Shown: positions 33,866-46,386, numbered from the stretch's first letter. The stretch: DNA of 64,000 bases from Prototheca cutis (GCA_002897115.2 BCIH01000005.1:1421639-1485638), one strand, 5' to 3'. Numbers and translations: made by a program. The notes: generated from the sequence alone by a model not told the origin.

Positions 33866-35702
33866 CTACTGCCGAGCGTTCAGCCTGGCCAGGATCCACT
33901 CGCGGCAGGCCTGGGCATGGGAGGCCGCAGTGCCCAGCGCCACGCCAGCCTCGACGTCGCCCATGGTCGCCGGCGTGAGCTCCGCAAGTGCGCTGCTCGC
34001 CCGGGCCAGGTACTTGAGCGCCGCTGAAAGACCCAAATCTGGCAACGGCAGTTGCTCCCCCGCAACACTACCGTCCTGTGCTGAGTCATTGTGCAGCAGG
34101 CCCGCAAGCTCGGCGGCATCGACATCCTGAGCGTTGCCTGATTCGTCGTTCTCCATCTCCAGCCCCTGCTGCGCCCAGTCCAGCTTTGCGGGCAGGGCGA
34201 TGGCCCCGCCGGTTCCCAGGGCCCCTGCCCGGCGTATCGCGCACTCTGCCAGCCGCAGGTAGGCCCAGGGCAGGCGCGGTGCGCGCAGTGCCGCGGCGGC
34301 AAAGCATCGGCCTGCCAGATCCAGTCGGTCCGCCTGCAGGTGCGCCAGGCCAGCCCCGAATGCTGCGGTTGAAGCGTCGCGGGCGATTGCCAGCGCCTCC
34401 AGCGGGGCAGGATCGCTGTGCTGCTGCCGTCGGGTAGCCGAGTTTGTGGGATTGCCAGCGCCGTCACCAAACCTTGCTTCTCTCCCGGCAGTCTCCAGTC
34501 CTTGAAGCGACTCGGAGAAAAGCAGAGCCGCGAGCTCCGGTTTCCGGGCCTCCAGCGCCGTGCAGCCCAGGGCAGCGCTGGTAGCGGGCCCGGCGGCTGG
34601 AGCGAGCCAGGCCCCACGAGCTTCCAATGCTGACTCAGCAGCCCCGACCCGGCAGGCCCGTTCACACTCCAGCGCTGCATGTTCCTGTGCACATGTTTAT
34701 CAGGGGGGTTTTGTTTCTTGGATGTCGTTAACAGAAATTCAGTGTGTGTCCGTGTGGGGGCCGCGTGAAGCCCTCCCGTCAAGCTTGCACCACCTCCCAA
34801 ATGCAATTTCAGGAGGTTTGCCCCAACAACACTCACCCCGCGTGACCAGCCCCCACACGACACCTGCTCGAGCTTCAGTGCGGCGACATCAGCAAACAAC
34901 TGGTCCAGCAGATCGGGGGAGGATCCCTCCAGAGCCGTGGCACGCGCGCTGTGCACGCTGTACAGCGCGGCTGGCTCCTCGCGGACAGCCGGTCCGCCCC
35001 CGGGTTCGGTGGTGTTTGCCACCGGCAGCTGAGGATTCCCACCATGCTTTGCAGCTGAGGCAGTGACACCGCCGACCACGGCCAGACTCACACCTTCCTG
35101 CGCCACGGTGGCCAAGGACTTGACAGACAGGCGCTGGGCCAGCGCGATCTCAGAGGCAAGAAAGTCGCGCTGGAGGGCTTGCACCGGACCGGGCAGGTTC
35201 CGGGCAGCTTCCAGCGCCGCGGTGGCAGCTGGGTAGTCAGACTGGTAGTAGAGCAAAACCGCCTGTGGGCACGCTCTCGCGCGCGCGCGTGTTTGACAGN
35301 AGTTCGATGGCTGGCCGTTTGTTTACTGTCATTTGCTAAAAGCAGTGTTCATCTCAATCAGAAACGCATGCCATGGGGATGTCACTTCACTCCACCATCC
35401 GTCCAGCTGACGCCGTACCTTGTTCAGGGCGCAGAGCGAGCTCAGAGGTTCTCGCTGCATGGCTTTGTTCCTCTCCACTTCCTCCTGCAGATGGCGGCAG
35501 TGGGGCGTCGTCGTGTGCTTCGGTCTTCACCCTCGGGGCATGTTGCCAGGGCTCACTGCTCCACCCACNCAACCAACACACCACCAAAACAGCCACTCAC
35601 CTGAACGGCCTCCAATGTCTTCAGTGCCTCTGTAATGGTGATGGCACCCTCTGTTATCCCCCTGACCACGGCATTATGCCGCTCCGCGGCACTGGACGCC
35701 AT
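33866..35702 (-). CDS. CNOT10: CCR4-NOT transcription complex subunit 10
   Basis: TPR-like subunit of the CCR4-NOT deadenylase complex. Four exons (35702-35601, 35454-35419, 35262-34864, 34684-33866), each a whole number of codons, give 451 residues. The start MASSAAERHNAVVRGITEGA and the helical repeat AVLLYYQSDYPAATAALEAA match the family N-terminus. The C-terminal half has repeats such as ALIARDAS-like ALAIARDASTAAFGAG, RLDLAGRCFAAAALRAPRLP, WAYLRLAECAIRR and GLSAALKYLARASSAL, ending REWILARLNARQ. It is shorter than animal CNOT10, lacking part of the central linker. Introns contain two ambiguous bases. Identification is by repeat pattern and start, moderately strong. Confidence 0.78.
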
Positions 35703-36000
35703 CTGGGTCCCTGGACCGCCGGCTCGGCCCGTCCAGATTGGTCCCCAGGCAGCAGGCCCGCCGGTCTCCGATCGCTACATGCTCGAGAGCTGTGCTTGGG
35801 CAACCATGCGCGACATGATCGAATACTCAATTGAATTGCCGTTACATTTTATGGGCCAGGCCTCGAGACAATTTTGGCATATGAAGTCGCGCTGCGTGTT
35901 TTCAAACCCTCGTTCCTGGAAGGAGTTTCTCTCGGAACCTCTGATGGCCCCTTGGCAGGCCAGCCCTTGGGCAAGGCCAAGGCGGAAGCCCACCAGGACG

Positions 36001-37761
36001 TCATGAAAACTTTGCTGCCTCCTCGAAGTATTCTGGAAATCCGACGGTGGCTTGGATCTCCTGTGCAGTCAGGTGTTCATGGGAGGGCAAGAGTGCTGTG
36101 AGAGATCTGCAGCGTCATTTTGGTGAAAATATCCCCCCACCACCACCACACGCGCGCGCACACACAGAAAGACCCAAACCCTCTCAATCAACACATCAAA
36201 ACAAACCTTGAAACTGGGGAGATTCTCCGGGATCCGGCCCGAGGACAGGGAGTCTAGGGCTTGCCGCATGCCAGAGATGCATGTTCCCATCAGTGACAGT
36301 GGATAGGCTACGAGGCTAAACCCCATGTCCTGAAGCTCCTGCGGCGGCAGGATTGGAGTCCTTCCGCCCTCCAGCATGTTTGCCATCTTGGCTGGACCCT
36401 GAACTGCGCACAACGCGGCCATCTCCTCCCGGCTCTCCAGCGCATCAACGAAAATGACGTCAGCACCTGCGTCTGCAAAGGCTCGCACGCGCCACAGCGC
36501 CTCGCCCATTCCGGAAGCCTGCCGCGCATCCGTCCGCGCCACCACCACAATGTCCTCGCCCTCGTCCCTGGGGCCGGTGGTGAGTGTGGTTGGAGAGGCA
36601 CTGTCTAATGGCCTTTCAACCAGGTACAGAAGGCCCAGGACCCTACAAATCCCCCCCTCTCCGTGTCATCTCACCTGGCGTGGCAGGCTGCTTTGACCCT
36701 GGCGATTGCCTCATTCCTGTGCACCACTTGCTTCAGACCGACATGACCACACGACTTGGGCCACACCTGAGCCCCGGGGGGGGGGGGGTTATTGGCGGTC
36801 GTTGAGAAAGGCATCTGGCTGTGCATTGCAGGCGGAGAAGGATGACAGTCGCTGGTGGTTTTGGCCTGCTATGGGCAGACGTCCCAGCCTGGGATCCAAG
36901 CTCGTGGTCACAACGAGCAGACCGCCTGGTCATTGACTCCTCAAACTCCAGTCACTGACCCTGCATCGACCAGTTCCCTGTTCACCCAATCAAAAGCTTC
37001 GACCCCCTGCTAATCCAGTGACACACCTGGTCCTCGATGAGAATGCCTGCAAACCCCGCCCGGGCGTATCCACTGACTGTGCGCTTGACATTCATGGCAT
37101 TGCCATAGCCTGAAACAGGGAATTTTGAAGAAACACTTGGCATGGAATGGATGCTTGTGAGGTCTATTTCAGGAAGGCTGTGAAACATGACTGATTGATT
37201 TCCCTTGTCATCCCTCATTCCCTCTCGTTACAAAACCTCACCATCACCCAGACCTCCCTCCTCTCATGGCCATCCATCCAGCAAACATCGACTCAAGTCG
37301 CACCAGTGTCGCCGTCTCCGATAATGGGCAGATCCCGGGTAGCTTCCAGGCAGCTTCTGCCCTGGTCGATCATCTCGCCAAACGACAACAGGCCCGCGTC
37401 GGGGGCTCCAAGCCGGGTCCCACTGACGCAGAAGCCAGACATGAAGGCAGCTGGGAAGGCTGCAGCCTCAATCATGCGTGCTGAAAGCCCATCAAAGCAG
37501 CAAGGCATCTGAGAGAAGCAGGTTTTTTTCAGGGGGGTGCAGAGGCTGTGGATGGCAACGGCCGGTTCAGTGACCGTCACTCTGTCTCCTGGGAGCGCAA
37601 TCATGCTACGCGCATGACCACGCAATTAAAACCGCTGCACAAGACCATACCAGGAGGATCTCAGGCTTGGAAAGGTGTTCCCTCAGTCTGGTTGTCCGAG
37701 ATTGCCTTCCTGTGGCAGGAAGTCCTCCGCTGGCGTTGCCGTAGCTCCTCCTTATTGCCAT
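36001..37761 (-). CDS. PEP mutase/isocitrate lyase superfamily protein (carboxyvinyl-carboxyphosphonate phosphorylmutase-like)
   Basis: Alpha/beta-barrel enzyme of the PEP mutase/methylisocitrate lyase superfamily. Exons 37761-37651, 37508-37304, 37109-37027, 36766-36675, 36567-36207 and a last exon ending at 36001; the first five junctions close in phase. Order of motifs: RLREHLSKPEILL, PCCFDGLSARMIEAAAFPAA, FMSGFCVSGTRLG, GDGDTGYGNAMNVKRTV, GILIEDQVWPKSCGHVG (the family K-x-CGH active-site loop), VVVARTDARQASG, ADVIFVDALESREEM and GFSLVAYPLSLM. The C-terminus is QEIQATVGFPEYFEEAAKF. A basic Ser-rich leader suggests plastid targeting, as in plant homologues. The reaction in algae is uncertain. 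The junction before the last exon (about 36104) is ambiguous. Confidence 0.87.
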
Positions 37762-38263
37762 CAATCTTGGTCTCACCGCAGGACCACACCGTGGCCCAGA
37801 ATGGAATGGCGCACAAGAAGACAGCATTGTGTGATGGGATGGCTGCTGATGAGCTTGGAGATTGGGCCAGGCAATTATCCTGGGGTTGGTGCTGGGGGCC
37901 AGGGGCCTCCCAAAACCCAGCCCAGGTTACACGTATACCAAGCCACAGCACGAAATTCAGTTCTTCTTTTGAATCTCCTAATATACTAATCACAATTAAT
38001 ATGAGAGTACTCATTCCTCGCCAGCATTGGCGGAGGATACACTGCTGGGTTTCGATCATCACCTTGCGGGGGTCACGGTGTTCCTCTCATGTCGTCGCAG
38101 ACCCATTTTGCCCCAGAGCGCGAGAACACCGGCCAGAGGACCTCTCATGCGTGGCGGGCAACAGCTTTATGAGCCCCTTTATGCTTTGCAATGATAAATA
38201 TTTGTCGATACGAATGCATTGCAATATGTGTGCATGAGTTGTGCCTAGCGTGCGTTGCCCACC
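37762..38263. promoter_or_regulatory. Divergent promoter region, PEP mutase-like / NOC4
   Basis: About 500 bp between divergent start codons. AT-richer than its surroundings (for example 37975-38010), with no coding motif. Confidence 0.4.
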
Positions 38264-40494
38264 ATGGCTCGCCCGGCGGGCACCGAAAAGAAGCGCACGG
38301 CGGAGCTCCTTTCCGAGCTCTATGCCTCGCACACCAAGCACGCCAACAATGTGCCACTTCTTATTAAGCGGCTGGCAGTGGGGAAAGATTCCCAGGTTGG
38401 TGATGCAGAGGAGAAACGTTGTGTATACGTGTGGGTGTGGGGGGTGTGGGTGTGGGTGTGGGTGCGGGTGCGGGTGCGGAGCAAGAGGGGGGAGCGTGCA
38501 ACGCAATCCTCATGCCCTCTCTTTCGGATTCTATGCAGAGGAGAGCTGTCATCGAAGGGCTGCTGGAGTATTTTATGGCACGACTGGAAGATGGGTCCCT
38601 GATGGTGTCCCGAGGCACAGAGGCTGGCAAGTCAGCCCGTGTTGCGGCGGGCAGCAACACGTATGCCGCCTGGCTCCAACGCCAGTATGCTGCCTTTGAG
38701 ACTGCTCTGCTGGCCCGATTGTCCACTGCGGGGGACAGTGCAGCCCAGATGCAGGCTCTGCGCACGCTGATGGAGTTGGTCGGTGCCACGGCACAGCCGG
38801 ATCTCGACCAGACCCTGCTCGGCTCGATCGTGAGGGCTCTGGTCACGGAGCCGGGTGTTACAGATGACCCGCTGCAGCATTTCATCATGACCTATCTAGG
38901 TATTCTTAGTGTGAATTGGGAAAAGATTTTCCTGAGGGGTGCCTGACAGCAGTGGCAACAGCTGTCCGTTGACACGCCGCTATCTGTTGATCCTCCAGTA
39001 GCAATACATCGTGTGACACAATACCTCCGCACACCGAATATTACAGAGTATGTGGACGTGCGGTACTACACGCTGCGGACACTGGGCTTGCTTGCAGAGG
39101 GCTGGGCCGCGGCGGCCGGAACCCCAGCAGAGCCAGCGCTGCTGAGCGTGCTGGACGTTCTGCTGGCGGTGCCCCCAACAGCCGCAGAGCCCGGGTCGCC
39201 CGGCACCGCGTCGTGGTGTGGCGCGGCCGAGGCTGGCAGCGTGGCAGGCTCGCGGGCGAGCGAGGGCGTCCGTGCCCGACGCAAGCGTGCCCGCGTCGAA
39301 GCTCTTGCTGGCGGCGGTGCCACGCCGACGCCGCAATCTGCGCCCCCCCGTCGTGCGCGGTGGGCGTCGTCGAGGCACCAGGCCCGGGCCTATGGCGAGG
39401 CGTGGCTGGCACTGCTGCGACTGGACCTTCCCGGTCCGGCGCACGCCCGGATTCTCGATGCGTTGCCAGACCGTGTGCTGCCCGCGCTGCCCGCACCTGT
39501 GTTGCTGGCGGACTACTTAACCCGTGCCTTGGGCGCCGGCGGGCTGCTGGGTGTCCGGGCGTTGGGGGCGCTGTTCCTGCTCATCACGCGGCACGGCCTG
39601 GAGTGCCCCCGGGCCTATGAGGGTCTGTACGGTCTGCTGACACCCCGCGCGCTGGGTTCGCGCCACCGCGCACGCCTGGCAGCACTGGCGGATGCTTTTT
39701 TGGCGTCGGGCCTTGTGCCTGCGGCCACGGCGGCCGCATTTGTCAAGCGCTTTGCGCGGCTGGCGATGGTTGCACCGCCGTCGGCTGCGCTGCTGTGCAT
39801 CGCCTTCGTGCACAACCTTCTGCGCAGGCACCCGGCATGCATGCAGCTCCTGCACAGAGCGCCTGGAGTTGATGGTGCCCCAGACGGCGGTGCCGACAGC
39901 GAGCCTGCAGCCCGGGAGGACCCCTATGACCCAGACTGCCACGACCCAGAAGCCGCACGGGCACTGGAGAGCTCGCTGTGGGAGATTACCGCCCTCCGAG
40001 TGCACGCTTGTCCCCAGGTGGGCTGGGTAATGGGGTTGGCTACGTACATGTGGATGCAATCAATTGGGTGCAGCCAAGGGGGAAAGGGATCCATGATGCC
40101 AAACGAACTCGCTTGACCCCACCAACACGTCCCCTTTCTGATCCAGGTGGCGGCGTATGCTGCTGTGCTGGATCGGGATCTGTCCCAAAGGGCAAAGACG
40201 AGCGAGGAAGACTATGCTGCAGCGGCACAGGCCTCTTACTTGACGCTCTTCGATACAGGCGCGCTCGTTGTAAGGGGTTTTCCCTCAAACGTGACATGTG
40301 AATGCTGGAGCTAGTAGGGCCTCCACCAGGCCCTCAAAACCTGTTCCCGCCAGGACATTCCCCCCCCAACACGCGCATCCCATGCAGAGAACAAGCGGCG
40401 ACTCAAGGCTGTCCCGACGGCGTTCTACAGGGAGCATCCCTCTTGTTTCCTGCACAGCAGCATTATGCAGGAGTTCCCTGGGTGGAAAGCCTAG
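38264..40494 (+). CDS. NOC4: Nucleolar complex protein 4 (40S ribosome biogenesis, CBF/MAK21 domain)
   Basis: NOC4 pairs with NOP14 in small-subunit processome maturation; nucleolar. The start MARPAGTEKKRTAELLSELY is followed by a helical N-terminus (RRAVIEGLLEYFMARLED). The conserved run TEYVDVRYYTLRTLG opens the CBF core, with RILDALPDRVLPALPAPVLL, LADYLTRALGAGGLLGVRAL, GLYGLLTPRALGSRHRARLA, SALLCIAFVHNLLRRHPACM and the diagnostic EDPYDPDCHDPEAARALESS LWEI. The last exons read VAAYAAVLDRDLSQRAKTSE and KRRLKAVPTAFYREHPSCF, ending FPGWKA at 40494. The final intron can be read either as GC-AG (40259-40387) or as GT-AG with a GAG acceptor (40270-40389), giving slightly different joins. A G/T-rich run lies in intron 1. 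Confidence 0.9.
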
Positions 40495-40868
40495 TTGCAG
40501 ACCTTGCTCGTCAGGGAGCAGCCAGAAGCCAGGCATGCTCTACAGCCGGTGTGGCACGCCCACTCCGTGCGATGGTGCAGCCTCCCACGCGGGATACGCA
40601 CAAACAAATTGTTGCACATGTAAAACATTAATGGGATTCAGACGTTCCGACCGAGCCCGGCAGATGCTGCTGGTATGATGAACGTGGGCGGCGGCCGGGG
40701 CTTGCGGCACCTTCCGCGTAGCTCTCTGTCGCGGAATGAAAGGGGGCAAAAAGGTTCAGCGCGTGCCTGTGCCAGTGCATCCCCCGTCGACCATTCAAGC
40801 ATAGGATAGCCCATCTTAGGGACTATAACGAATTACAAATACAGATCTTTTTGCAGCCAAGCGTCGTC
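40495..40868. other. Intergenic spacer NOC4 / four-TM protein A
   Basis: About 370 bp between plus-strand genes. No coding or RNA feature seen. Confidence 0.5.
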
Positions 40869-42576
40869 ATGACGGGCTTCAAGGTGACGCAGTCGGGGGC
40901 TGGGGGGCCATCTTGTTCTGACTCGTGAGGCGTGATGAAAGTGCCGTGGCCGCTGTGGCGACTGATTTCTCTCATGGATTTCCTGATGCATTTTGTTTGA
41001 GACGATGGGAAGGCAGCTGCGCGCTTCAGGTTGACGGCCGATACTTGCCACGGTCGCACAACAGTTGCTGACCTTGCTGACCTGCCCCTATGCGCAGGCG
41101 AATGCCGGCTTGATTATCGCCGGGGTGCTGGGCCTGAACGTTTTGGGATGGATCGTGGCCATGGCAGGAGTGGTGCGTGGCGATAGGTGCCTGGATCCGA
41201 TGACTTGTGCCGGTGTCCAGCACAGGTGCCAACTGGTTCCGACTGCTCCTCTGCTTCCGTTCCCCGTCCGCGTAGGCTGCGCTCAGCTCGCACGGCGTGG
41301 GCGGCACAACCACAGGGTTCATCTGGTGGGGAGTGGTAAGTGGATGGCATTCGCGCGAGTCTGTGCAATGGATCCGCCTCTTTCGGGAGGGTTGTTTCGC
41401 ATGGACAGGTGTCCTGCGCCCCGATTTCCGACACGCTTTGCAGGACCAATCCAGTGCGCTCCCCACAACCCCACCCTCCAAACATGCTCGTGCAGTGGTT
41501 CCAATTCTTTGTCCTCGTGACGATCATCGTCACTATGTTTGCCAAGCTTCAGTATCTCAGCAATGCAAACTTCACCTTCCTTGGCATGGTGAGGCGAAAT
41601 GCCCTAATTTATTTAGTTATTATTATTATTATTATTTTTTTTTTTTGGGGGGGGGGGGGGGGGATGATGGGCATCCTGAGGGTTTCAATCTCATCAGGGT
41701 CCCACAGACCACCCTGGAACTGCGGGGCGAGTGATCGACTGATGATTGTTTGCACAGGTATCAATCGCGCCGTGCTGATAACATTCCCACAACCGCTGAT
41801 GCCTTGACCACCAGGTGACGGTGGTTCTGATGGTGACCGCCGATCAGTCCCGTGCCCTTGTGGACAACACCAATGGCGATGTGAAGAGTTCCTCCCAGGC
41901 CAGTCTGGCTGGCACCATCATCGTCATCATCTGCAACATGCTCCTGGTGCGCCGTATGATGAACTGCTTCGTGCAGCGGGGAGTTCCGCCCAAAAAGATC
42001 TTTGTTTTCAATGACGCAACACCAGCACCTGGAAATAGGATCAACCAACTGCATGCGGGCGCAGATCTTTGCGATGGCTGTGGACACGGAGGAGCTGTCG
42101 AGTCTGTCGGCCTCCCACAAGACACCCATGCCTGCCGGCTCCCCTGGTACGTGGGTTTGGGGGAATTCCAGGCGTGTGCCCTGACTGTCAGGCTCGCCGT
42201 TCGCATGCATGGTGGGATATGCGCGCGCGCACGTGTGTGCGCGTGTGTGGTGGGGGACGAGAAGGGGGGTAACAATGTCGCCTGGTGATGATCCTCCTGT
42301 CTCAGGCAACTCAACAACCCCACTCTGCAGCCGGTCCTGCTCCGACCATGACGACAAACCCTGTGGCAACGGTCTAGAGCAGTTTCCTTGCTCACACCCT
42401 GTTCCTGTGAAGAACGAGTGCATCTGGGGTTCCGCTTCTAAGCAGAGCCACAACCTAGTCCACATTGGCCGGCCGGTCAGGGCCTGGGTGTGCCAAAAGT
42501 TTTCCCTGACCTCCCGATACCCACTATGCCATTCTCCCCAGTGATCTCCCCTTACTACTACGAGGACTCCAAATAA
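40869..42576 (+). CDS. Four-transmembrane protein, tandem paralogue A
   Basis: Exons with phase-0 junctions encode ANAGLIIAGVLGLNVLGWIV AMAGV (TM1), AALSSHGVGGTTTGFIWWGV, WFQFFVLVTIIVTMFAKL (TM), YLSNANFTFLGM, VTVVLMVTADQSRALVDN, SLAGTIIVIICNMLL (TM), IFAMAVDTEELSSLSASH, and a last exon VISPYYYEDSK ending at 42576. The proposed first exon is MTGFK at 40869-40883, weakly supported. Function unknown; the four hydrophobic segments suggest a MARVEL-like membrane protein. Exon order and every recognised motif recur in the neighbour at 43.3-44.4 kb, so this is a tandem duplication. An intron holds an ATT-repeat, T-run and G-run (41619-41663). Confidence 0.72.
41619..41663. repeat. (TTA)n-(T)n-(G)n compound repeat in an intron
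   Basis: Several TTA units pass into about 12 T and then about 17 G residues, inside an intron of the four-TM paralogue A gene. Confidence 0.93.
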
Positions 42577-43273
42577 TGCCGAGACAAATCCTGCCATCAT
42601 GTTCGCGACTGTCTTGTAATACTCAATGTCAGCGTATTTGCGAAACCGGAAACAGTTTTCACAGCTTCCATCGGGAAGAGGCGCAAAGAGCCTTCACTGG
42701 CGGCGCGAACGCTGCCCGGATTTGCAAAGTCAACGAAAGCAACAAAGACATCAGAATCTCCTACAATATAAATGTTTTGAATGTCTAGATTTGTGGAAAA
42801 TGGAGAATTCTCCTCCCATTTGAACCCTGTCGGGTTGCAGCTCACTTGGGTATGATCGGCGGCCGAGAAGGGTGTTTGGCACCAGGACGACGATGGCGAC
42901 GTGCAGCCAGCGACAAATGTATTACAACTGTCTCAGTTCAGAGTTCTCCAACTTGCTGATCACATGACCGATGCCCCCAGGCGGCTCACGTCACATCCCC
43001 CCCCCCGGGGGGCTCACGTCACACCGTGGCACGTCTCGGATTTTGCGGGGAGACGTGACAGTCCCGAGTGTCTCTATCCCAGGGATATAAACAACACACA
43101 ACAACCGGACAGAAATACTTGNACACAGTATTTGAATCGATTTTCCTCTGCACTGCTCGACAAATGGTAGGGCGCTGCGAACCTGAAAATGTTGCGCTGT
43201 GCGGATGATCTTGAGCGAGCACCTGATCTCCTCGCGCATCACTCATCAGAAAGCCCATTGATTACTTGCACAG

Positions 43274-44357
43274 GGTTCCCTCGCCAGCATCACTTCTTTG
43301 TTTCTCTTTCTGGACTACTGTGGATGGATCGTGGGCCTTGGCGCCGCGGTGAGTTGATGGTCGAGACTTGTCATGGTGTACTGCGCAGCTGTGGCGCGCC
43401 GTCGCCGTCGAATCTCTTCGAGTCCCCGTCGAATCCCCGTCGAATCCCGTCGAGAGCGACCACTGACCCCATGACAACCGCTTTCGTTTTGCGCAGGCCA
43501 CNCTGTCGGCCAAGTGTGTGGACGGCCTGACTACAGGGATCATCTGGGTGGCCGTGGTAAGTGTCGTGAGATCCGGAAAAGGGGCGTGACGATGTCCTGC
43601 TCGATAGTGTCTCGAGTGCGCGGTGACTGCCGCAGTGCATGGAGAGCGACGCTCGTCCTTTTGCACTATCTTGCACGCAGTGGTTCCAATTCCTGGTGCT
43701 CGTCGTCTTCACCCTCTCACGCTTCAACTCGAAGCTGTCCTTCCTTGACAGCATCAACAATCACTTCCTTGGCATGGTGCGGAGGGCTGTGAAGGCTAAT
43801 GGAGAGTAGCGCATGTGACTATCTCAGGGCGTTTAAGCACATACACTTCAGTTGTTTGTTCGCCGCTGAATCCCTCTGATTCCACCTCCTCCAGTCTGCC
43901 GTCATCTTCATCATCATCAACGACTCTGCCCGGAAGCTGAAGGACTCCACCACTGGCGCAATCTCCAGCGCATGCGCCGCGCTGCTCGCGAGTGGCATCG
44001 TGATTGTCATCACCAATGCCGTCATTGTGAGTCCGAATGCCAGGGACTGTCATGCAAGATGGGACTCGCTGCTCGGGGTCTGATGAACAATAGCAGACGT
44101 CAACCGAACCCTACCCGCTGACACGCTCCCCCACACACACTCCAGATGCTGTGCTTGGCTACTGAGACAGGCTTGCAAAAGGAAGCGGCAACTCGCAGCG
44201 ACCCCAAGCCAGTAACAGCATACCCAGGTATGATACCTTCGGATTGGAGGGCACTGGTTGCAGTACGACTACCATTTTTGTTAAGCCCGAGTAGTGATGG
44301 GTGCGAATCTGTGCCCCTCATGCAGGGACGGGTGATAAGCAGACAAGCCCTGTGTAG
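43274..44357 (+). CDS. Four-transmembrane protein, tandem paralogue B (first exon not resolved)
   Basis: Second member of the tandem pair. Exons: GSLASITSLFLFLDYCGWIV GLGAA, ATLSAKCVDGLTTGIIWVAV (one ambiguous base), WFQFLVLVVFTLSRFNSKLS FLDSINNHFLGM, SAVIFIIINDSARKLKDSTT GAISSACAALLASGIVIVI, and MLCLATETGLQKEAATRSDP. These align one-to-one with paralogue A (WFQF(F/L)VLV, T(T)GxIW, FLGM, D(S/T)xx(A/G)L). The intron phases match. The tail GTGDKQTSPV with stop at 44357 is tentative. The start codon lies upstream in 43100-43270, but no exon could be fixed; a gene start after a conserved DYCGW-type first helix is expected. Function unknown. Confidence 0.65.
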
Positions 44358-44910
44358 ATTTCCAGCGCCACGATCAGTGAATACCCCTCCGAGCCTGGCC
44401 TGCTGGCAAGAGCCACATGGAGCGTGCACAGACGTCCATCGTTTCACAAGGGGATGCTAGGACTACACTGTTGGAGCCCAGCTTTGCTCCAAGGAGTTTC
44501 TGTCAGCAATTCCAAGGGAATGCACAAATGCTGTGACCGCGCCTGCATGAGAAGTGGTGCAGAGTCCAGTCTGTTTGCACCCCGTGTTTTCGAGAGGTCC
44601 TAAACGAGTATCCATCATAAACTGAACAGGCATCCCACTGAATTGTCTTACTACTCAAGAAGATGTACGCACGCACATGTTCCATCACAAGTTCACTGAT
44701 GTGGGGACGGTACACAGGTGGTGTCAGCGTTGCCCAAAATCACCGCCGACCATTCAATGACATCCATTTTGGCGACGACCCACGTCCAACCTGGTCACCG
44801 TATGCTTCCCACCGGAAACGAACGAATGCTTTGGGTCCCTGGTATCGAAAGTTGCATGTTCATCCTTAACATGGGAGGTGATTTACCACGATGATTTCGT
44901 GTACAGAAGC
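44358..44910. other. Intergenic spacer
   Basis: About 550 bp between plus-strand genes. No gene, RNA or repeat recognised. Confidence 0.45.
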
Positions 44911-46089
44911 ATGATGATCGCGGGGGATCTTGGTGGGGGTTTCGGTTTCTTGTCTCGGACCCAGCCGGCGCGGGCTCGAGCCCCTCGACACCCATTCCCA
45001 CTATCGATCGTAAGCGCTGCAGCCGAGAACAGCGGGGCATCCCGACACGTGCCGTCGAATGCACTGGCCAGGTGGTGGCAAAAATGTGTCGCAAGACATG
45101 GGCCCGCAGCGCAAAAATCAGCTGATCGACTGCGCGGGCAGGTTGCCAAGCTGAGAACGGCCCTTCCCCGTCAGGTGATGCTTCCTGCCATGGCGGATGC
45201 TTTGTGCCGTGGCCGGAACTGTGCTCGAGAAGAAAGCATTCCTGGGTTGTGTTTTCTTCAGATGTGCACATGCTGTGTCAGTTTTTGGATGGAAAGCAAG
45301 CAGTTCCCCGGGTGCGGCTGCGTTGGGTACGAATGGCCCGTGGGGAAACCATTACCGGTGCCATCGGTTGGCGTCTTCATTACTAGCACCCAGATCGCCT
45401 GTCCTAAACATTCCCCTCCCTCAATGACAACAACACAAGCAGGCACGATCCCTGCAGCTGAGGCTGCAACCTGTCCAGCAGAATGTGGCTGCGGTCTGGG
45501 CTCGGCTGCCCTGGCAGGCACGGCAGGTTGCCGCGGGTACGGTCCTTGTGCTTGGGACGGCGTTGGCCGTCCACAGCCTCAGTCGCCACTCTATGATGCT
45601 GCAGGCACGAATGCAGGTGTATCTGGAGTGCAATGTGTGCTGCCAATGAGATGCCGGTTGAACCAGGGCATCGTCCAGTGTCTTTGAAGTCGACGACCTA
45701 GTTCCTCCCGCAGGTGCGGGCGTGGGAGCAAGAGAGGTCGACACTGGTCATGCGGCAACTGGAATTGCAATCCCGTATCGCCCAACTGGAGGTGTGTGGT
45801 TGTTTTCCTTTGGTCTGTCAAACCCTGCCATGTGTGCAGCAAGCGTGGGACGGTGCAATCATGATGCCGCGCTTAGTGCCCCTCCTCTTGGTACTCTCGG
45901 CGGTATGGTGCATGAACCAGGGCCATTCACGCTGCGCACTATCTTTACCCTCTGCCTAAGGATGCCGGGCGAGGGAGAAACGAGGCTGAGGCTCGACTGG
46001 CGGAGGCCGTGGCGCAGGCGACGACTGCGGCGGCGCAAGCGGCCCAAGTGGCAGCACAGGCCGCGAATGCCTGCGTCATCACGCGATGA
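44911..46089 (+). CDS. Coiled-coil membrane protein, possibly organellar, unknown function
   Basis: Not recognised. Four exons with phase-0 joins give about 200 residues. The N-terminus (MMIAGDLGGGFGFLSRTQPA, then Arg/Pro/Ser-rich) resembles an organelle transit peptide. Next come a basic helix (LARWWQKCVARHGPAAQKSA DRLRGQ), the helix ARSLQLRLQPVQQNVAAVW, one membrane segment VAAGTVLVLGTALAVHSL, and after it the coiled coil VRAWEQERSTLVMRQLELQS RIAQLE. The last exon is Ala/Gln-rich (EAEARLAEAVAQATTAAAQA) and ends CVITR at 46089. Architecture (transit peptide, coiled coil, TM, coiled coil) is compatible with a plastid or mitochondrial membrane organiser, but that is inference only. Confidence 0.62.
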
Positions 46090-46386
46090 CATTTTGGCTG
46101 AGCTCAACGTTCCTTGACCCGGTTGTGTTTGGAAGGAATTTACTGGGCTCCAGGAGAAGGAAACAAGAGAGGTCTACTGCCTTTCATTTCGCGGCAGATG
46201 CTCGGACGCGGCGAAACCCACACGATCTCTCATGTCGGCGGAAAAATTCTCGAAAAAGGCTGCAAGCGACATGCGCTGCAATGGTAATGGTAACTGCCAC
46301 ACCCCGTTCCGCCCGAGCTCGACATGATGCTTTTGTGAGGGTCTTGTTGAGCCCAATCGGATGTAGGAAGACCGGCAGTCGAGGCC

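Noticed and set aside
33880..35256. A 458-codon minus-strand frame in another phase of CNOT10
   Set aside because: It reads through an intron and then runs out of frame relative to the helical repeats; the four-exon model has exact phases.
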